Below, one piece after another: positions 59,982 to 64,000 of a DNA stretch of 64,000 bases (position 1 is the stretch's first letter; each line of letters opens with the position of its first letter). Below the pieces are notes generated by a model, which saw only the letters and a program-made list of their open reading frames with translations, searched no databases and had not been told where the DNA came from. Source of the stretch: Sinorhizobium sp. 8-89. Its GTDB lineage: Bacteria > Pseudomonadota > Alphaproteobacteria > Rhizobiales > Rhizobiaceae. The DNA lies in assembly GCF_030124325.1 (NCBI RefSeq), contig NZ_JASKLR010000001.1, positions 646,200 to 710,199 of the forward strand, given 5' to 3'. A program made the translations under genes and the position numbers.

Positions 59982-60755
59982 TCAATCCGTTTCGGTGGAT
60001 GCGTCGTCACCAGAATAGCGCTCCCACCCACGAGCCATAAGGTGCTCCTGCGGCAAAAACTTTGTTTTATACCCCATTTTGCGCGATCCCTTGACCCAGT
60101 AGCCCAGATAGACATGGGGCAGGCCCCGTTCCTTCGCCCGGCGAATATGATCGAGTATCATGAAGGTGCCGAGCGAGCGCTCGGAGAGGGCCGGATCGAA
60201 GAAGGAGTAGACCATCGACAGCCCGTCGCTCATTCGGTCGGTCAGAGCCGTGGCGATCAACGGTCCCTTGGCCTTTTCGTTGATGCCGTCGCCTTCAGTC
60301 CGCAAGCGGTATTCGATGATTTTCGTATGCACATGGGTGTCCTCGACCATCATGGCGTAGTCGAGCACCGACATGTCGGACATGCCGCCCTTCTGGTGTC
60401 GACGATCGAGATAGCGGCGAAAGAGGTTGTATTGTTCGCTCGAGGGTTCGGCGGGGTATTCGGTCGAAATAACGTCCCGATTGGCGGCGAGCACGCGCCG
60501 CATCGAGCGCGTCGGCGCGAACTCGTTCGCAAGGATGCGCACCGAGATGCAGGCGCGGCAGGTTTCGCAGGCCGGCCGGTAGGCGATGTTCTGGGAGCGT
60601 CGGAAGCCACCCTGCGTCAGCAGATCGTTCAGTTCAGGGGCCCGTTCGCCCACCATGTGGGTGAAGACCTTTCGCTCCATCTCGTTCGGCAGATACGGGC
60701 AGGGTGCCGGCGCAGTCAGGTAGAATTGTGGAGACGGTGCGGTCTGCGTGTTCAT
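59982..60755 (-). CDS. bpt: aspartate/glutamate leucyltransferase (N-end rule)
   Basis: 257 residues. Bacterial protein transferase that adds Leu to N-terminal Asp or Glu so that ClpAP/ClpS can degrade the protein; family also contains arginyl-transferases. Conserved [15 protein letters not shown] start, the Cys-rich [13 protein letters not shown] segment, SVYSFFDP-type [19 protein letters not shown] and [15 protein letters not shown]. Followed by the EamA gene. Confidence 0.92.
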   Translation of the reverse strand: MNTQTAPSPQFYLTAPAPCPYLPNEMERKVFTHMVGERAPELNDLLTQGGFRRSQNIAYRPACETCRACISVRILANEFAPTRSMRRVLAANRDVISTEYPAEPSSEQYNLFRRYLDRRHQKGGMSDMSVLDYAMMVEDTHVHTKIIEYRLRTEGDGINEKAKGPLIATALTDRMSDGLSMVYSFFDPALSERSLGTFMILDHIRRAKERGLPHVYLGYWVKGSRKMGYKTKFLPQEHLMARGWERYSGDDASTETD

Positions 60756-60894
60756 CGAATGTGGGGGCCACTCTTCGTGCAGTTACTCATCACAATAGCA
60801 TGGCCTAAGAATGGAAAACGTCAACTCACTCGTTTAGGCATTCCTTACGGAATTGACGCTTGCCGCCCGCAGACGCGGAGATGGCCCGCAGGGA

Positions 60895-61359
60895 TTAATA
60901 CGCGTCGCTGCGAACCGTGACGGTACCGATCAGAAGGTCGTGCAAGAGCCGGCCGCGGTCGGTAAAGAGACCGATGAGGAGGATGAGCGGCGTCAACAGG
61001 GCGTTGGCGATCCAGAAGATCACGAGATGGACGATCGCTGTCAGAAAATCCATCGGCCGTCCGTCTGTGCGGGCGATCGCCACGCCCATGATTCTCATGC
61101 CTGGCGAGGCTTGATCGCGGCCGCCGACCGTCAGCCCGAAATAGAGCATAGCCACAAGCGCGAAGAGCACGGGATAGAGGAAGAATCCGAGGCCGAGCGT
61201 GATAATGCCAAGGAAAAACACGACAACCGCCGCCGGAATCCAGAGCAGTGCGATGATCACATAGTCGATGATGAAGGCAAAGACCCTGCGCGACAGCACG
61301 CCCTGATAGGCGCGCCAGTCATTGCTCGGGATTCTCAGTTGTTCGTTGTGCATGCTCAT
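60895..61359 (-). CDS. RDD family membrane protein
   Basis: 154 residues. RDD domain with the Arg near the N-terminus (RRVFAFIIDYVIIALLW, Arg-Asp-Asp class) and three TM helices; the last has LIGLFTDRGRLLHDLLIG. Function unknown, possibly ion or small-molecule transport. Start at ATG 61359, ATG 61353 is alternative. Confidence 0.88.
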   Translation of the reverse strand: MSMHNEQLRIPSNDWRAYQGVLSRRVFAFIIDYVIIALLWIPAAVVVFFLGIITLGLGFFLYPVLFALVAMLYFGLTVGGRDQASPGMRIMGVAIARTDGRPMDFLTAIVHLVIFWIANALLTPLILLIGLFTDRGRLLHDLLIGTVTVRSDAY

Positions 61360-61440
61360 CAGCGTGCCTCACATTGTTGCCGATCAGATATGGGGAATGA
61401 ATTTCGACAAAACAATGCGTGGCTGAACACGGTCTGCCAC

Positions 61441-62454
61441 TCAGCCTTTTGCCAGGATGCGCGCCACGTCGACGGCGAAATAGCTCAGAATCCCGTCGCA
61501 GCCCGCCCGCTTGAAGGCAAGCAGCGTTTCGAGCATGACGCGTTCGCCGTCGATCCAGCCATTGGCCGCAGCCGCCTTCACTTGCGAATACTCCCCGGAA
61601 ACCTGATAGGCGAAAACCGGCAGCCCGAAGGCCTCCTTTATGCGCCAGCAGATGTCGAGATAGGGAAGGCCGGGCTTGACCATGAGCATATCGGCACCTT
61701 CTTCGACGTCGAGCGCGGCGTCGCGGATTGCCTCGGTGCCGTTGGCGGGATCGATGTAGTAGGTCTTCTTGTCGCCCTTGAGCAGGCCGCCGGTGCCGAT
61801 CGCCTCGCGGTAGGGGCCGTAGAAGGCTGAGGCGAATTTCGTCGCGTAGGACATGATGCCGACATTCTGGTGGCCGGCGGCGTCGAGCGCCTCCCGGATC
61901 GCGCCGATGCGCCCGTCCATCATTTCGGACGGCGCAATGATGTCCGAGCCGGCATCGGCCTGGATCACCGCTGCCCTCGCGACTGCCGCAACCGTCTCGT
62001 CGTTGACGATCTCGCCGTCGCGCAGGATGCCGTCATGGCCGTGGCTGGTAAAGGGGTCGAGCGCGACGTCGGTGATGACGCCGATGTTTGGCACCGCCCT
62101 CTTGATCGCCCGTGTCGCCTCGTTGATCAGGTTGTCGGCGGCCAGGCTGTTGGAGCCGGTCTCGTCGCGGAGCGCCATGTCGATGTTCGGAAATGTGGCG
62201 ATCGCCGGGATACCGAGGTCGGCTGCTTCTTTCACCGCCTCGACCGCCTTGTCGACGCTCATGCGGTTCACGCCTGGCATTGCGTCGATCGGCTGGACGA
62301 TGCCGCTTCCGGGCACGATGAAGATCGGCCAGATCAGGTCGTCGACGGTCAAGCGGTTCTCCTGCACTAGCCGCCGCGTCCAGTCCGCTTTGCGGTTGCG
62401 GCGCATGCGGCGGTGTCCGGTTATCCTGTCCACAAGATTCGTCTTGTCGTTCAT
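61441..62454 (-). CDS. hemB: delta-aminolevulinic acid dehydratase (porphobilinogen synthase)
   Basis: 337 residues from ATG 62454 (MNDKTNLVDRITG); the longer frame is rejected. Condenses two ALA molecules in haem synthesis. Catalytic lysines lie in YATKFASAFYGPYREA and MLMVKPGLPYLDI. The metal-site segment reads DVALDPFTSHGHDG, with Asp in place of the zinc-binding cysteines, so a magnesium-type site. Separate transcription unit. Confidence 0.95.
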   Translation of the reverse strand: MNDKTNLVDRITGHRRMRRNRKADWTRRLVQENRLTVDDLIWPIFIVPGSGIVQPIDAMPGVNRMSVDKAVEAVKEAADLGIPAIATFPNIDMALRDETGSNSLAADNLINEATRAIKRAVPNIGVITDVALDPFTSHGHDGILRDGEIVNDETVAAVARAAVIQADAGSDIIAPSEMMDGRIGAIREALDAAGHQNVGIMSYATKFASAFYGPYREAIGTGGLLKGDKKTYYIDPANGTEAIRDAALDVEEGADMLMVKPGLPYLDICWRIKEAFGLPVFAYQVSGEYSQVKAAAANGWIDGERVMLETLLAFKRAGCDGILSYFAVDVARILAKG

Positions 62455-62620
62455 CGCGCCGCTTCCTTCTTCCAAGCTTATCGGACAAGCGGTTTATCAT
62501 GCGCCTCCATGGGTTGAAAACCGCGTTTCAGAGCACCCCGCTGCGGCATTTCTTCCCGTGCATCGTGGCGTTTCTCGGCTTTCCCGCCGTTCGTGCTGGT
62601 GGATTACCGGCACCCAGCCT

Positions 62621-63070
62621 ATGTTGCCGCGCATGCTTCACGATTCTGCTCATGTGCCGAAGCCGTCGCTGACCGAAGTGCTCTTCGGCTGGTTCCTGCG
62701 CCTCGTTTCCGCGTCCTGCTTCTGGTTCGCGTTGAACTACTGGGCGATGCTCATCGGCTTCTCCCATGGCGGCGCCGGCCGCTTCGATCTCTTGCCGCCG
62801 GAGTGGCGCGCCGCGGCGACAGCGCTCGCCGTCGTCTATCCCGTCGCCGCGATCGGTCTCTGGCTTCTGGTCTCCTGGGGGCCCGTCGTCTGGGTCGTCG
62901 CCGCGGCGATCGAGATCGCCGTGTACGAGTTCTACCCCGGCATCTTCGGCGCGCGGCCGCTGCTTTTCGTGCTGCATGGGGCTATCGCCGTGACCTTCGT
63001 TCTCTTCCGTGCCGCGCTCTTCTATCAGCGGCTGCGCCAGGCAAGGAAGGTAAGGGTTCATTCACCCTGA
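62621..63070 (+). CDS. DUF6163 family membrane protein
   Basis: 149 residues from ATG 62621 (ATG 62633 alternative; no good ribosome-binding site is visible for either, so the start is uncertain). Four predicted TM helices (LVSASCFWFALNYWAMLIGF; AATALAVVYPVAAIGLWLLV; VVWVVAAAIEIAVYEF; LLFVLHGAIAVTFVLFRAALF). Unknown function. It is divergent from hemB and lies upstream of ldtR. Confidence 0.75.
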   Translation: MLPRMLHDSAHVPKPSLTEVLFGWFLRLVSASCFWFALNYWAMLIGFSHGGAGRFDLLPPEWRAAATALAVVYPVAAIGLWLLVSWGPVVWVVAAAIEIAVYEFYPGIFGARPLLFVLHGAIAVTFVLFRAALFYQRLRQARKVRVHSP

Positions 63071-63200
63071 GACAGGCTCGCTGGGTGGTAAGTTCATGTT
63101 AAGGCTGCGGTTTAAGTAGAATTTTATACGTATTCGATAGGGTCTCACTCAAGGCGGGAAGACAAACAGACACCGCCAAACAAAACAGTGAGGCAGTCAA

Positions 63201-63713
63201 ATGAACACGAAAATGAAGCCCCAGGCAGTTGCGCCCCGAGACCCGCAGGAAGAAACCATCCGTGGTCTCTACATGGAATCCCTTCACCTCGTCGAGCGTC
63301 TGCATCGCCGTCTGCTCGATGTCATCAAGGACGAGTTCGACCGTCAGGGTCGCAGCGACGTCAACGCAGTCCAGGCGCTGTTGCTCTTCAACATCGGCAA
63401 CTCCGAACTGACCGCCGGCGAGCTCCGCTCGCGTGGCTATTATCTCGGCTCGAACGTTTCCTACAACGTCAAGAAGCTGGTGGATCTCGGTCTCATCAAC
63501 CACCAGCGCTCCCGCGTCGATCGCCGCTCGGTCCGCATCAGCCTGACCGAAGAAGGCCAGGAAATCGCCGAAACCGTCGCCAAGCTCTACGAGCGTCACA
63601 TCGGCTCGATCCAGAAGGTCGGCGGCATTGGCTCCGACGAATTCACTCAGATGAACAAGCTCCTGCAGCGTCTCGATCGCTTCTGGAACGATCAGATTCT
63701 CTATCGCCTCTGA
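63201..63713 (+). CDS. ldtR: MarR-family regulator LdtR
   Basis: 170 residues. A winged-helix MarR protein matching LdtR, known in Liberibacter and Sinorhizobium as an activator of L,D-transpeptidase genes and of osmotic and cell-wall stress responses. LHLVERLHRRLLDVIKDEFD, then GNSELTAGELRSRGYYLGSNVSYNVKKLV recognition helix and DRRSVRISLTEEGQ wing. No L,D-transpeptidase gene is in the window. A terminator hairpin follows. Confidence 0.92.
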   Translation: MNTKMKPQAVAPRDPQEETIRGLYMESLHLVERLHRRLLDVIKDEFDRQGRSDVNAVQALLLFNIGNSELTAGELRSRGYYLGSNVSYNVKKLVDLGLINHQRSRVDRRSVRISLTEEGQEIAETVAKLYERHIGSIQKVGGIGSDEFTQMNKLLQRLDRFWNDQILYRL

Positions 63714-63734
63714 TCGGATAGCAAGCTCCAGTTC

Positions 63735-63769
63735 AAGGGTCGGGCGCAATTCCTGCGTGTCCGACCTTT
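63735..63769 (+). terminator. candidate ldtR terminator
   Basis: AAGGGTCGG (63735-63743) and CCGACCTTT (63761-63769) form a 9-bp stem with one G-U pair, followed by a short T-rich stretch. Confidence 0.55.
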
Positions 63770-63975
63770 GCTGCATTCGGTCTTCCTGGTTGCCACCGAA
63801 AACACTGCCACCAGACGCGAGCTGGCCGCGGTCGACGATCGTCTGAAAAATCGCGAGACACGAATTGGCCATATTGCTGTGGGAGCGACGCTTTGTTGTT
63901 GCAGGTGTGCTCTCGCATTTACGACGGGGATTCGTTTCGCGTTCCGCCTGCCGGCTAGATGCTTCGCTCGTACTG

Positions 63976-64000
63976 CTGCGTGATTCCTTAATCGGAATCG
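63976..64000 (-). repeat. short palindromic rhizobial repeat, copy D, cut by window edge
   Basis: CTGCGTGATTCCTTAATCGGAATCG matches the plus-strand reading of copy A (CTGCATAATTCCTAAATCGGAATCG), so it is a fourth copy in inverse orientation, continuing beyond the window. No gene is visible between 63714 and here. Confidence 0.7.

Overview
The window is about 64 kb of G+C-rich chromosomal DNA from an alphaproteobacterium of the Rhizobiaceae, most likely Sinorhizobium/Ensifer. This rests on recognised families, not on a database search: the lptF-lptG-lptD-surA-pdxA-rsmA block, a RopB/AopB-type outer-membrane protein, the HdaA-Ppk-Ppx block, LdtR, a metal-site variant of HemB without zinc cysteines, and two classes of short palindromic intergenic repeat typical of rhizobia. 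There is no sign of prophage, insertion sequence, CRISPR array, rRNA or tRNA. The window reads as core genome with small accessory patches.

Layout. 1-1155: 3' end of yicC and gmk. 1292-8915 (minus): lptF, lptG, lptD, a SurA-like chaperone, pdxA and rsmA, a tightly packed envelope-assembly and housekeeping operon. 9236-11213 (plus): pepA and holC, then a mosaic repeat. 11383-17428: a sugar 1-dehydrogenase, a GNAT protein, an ABC-F ATPase, two tandem small exported paralogues separated by a terminator, and a GGDEF protein with a degenerate active site. 17678-20779: an 882-residue adenylation/carrier/membrane-acyltransferase fusion (the most unusual gene here), overlapped at its 3' end by a convergent dinB-like gene. 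21040-23721: ndk, then a lipoprotein and a CGNR regulator divergent from a lone branched-chain-type permease, with a near-ideal operator palindrome between them.

23722-28100 (minus): SDR, uvrC, pgsA, moaD and moaE, with overlapping genes. 28461-31818: ropB-like porin, GST, RNase T2 with a small secreted partner, and rlmJ. 31905-34683: a lone molybdopterin oxidoreductase and a NUDIX hydrolase. 34696-42301: purN/purM (minus) divergent from perM, hdaA, ppk and ppx (replication control and polyphosphate). 42362-49626: a phytase-like exported protein, DUF2000, a membrane class III cyclase, rnd, a Tat-exported multicopper oxidase and an MFS transporter. 49927-54469: aspS, a rhodanese, and a groEL without groES next to a small acidic ORF. 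54650-63713: an exported protein of unknown function, parC, an ArsR regulator, an EamA transporter, bpt, an RDD protein, hemB, a DUF6163 protein and ldtR.

Most of the window is ordinary. The best candidates for something undescribed are the adenylation-carrier-acyltransferase fusion at 17678, the two secreted paralogues at 15564-16208 with a terminator between them, the CGNR/permease pair with its operator, the orphan groEL unit, and the degenerate GGDEF protein.
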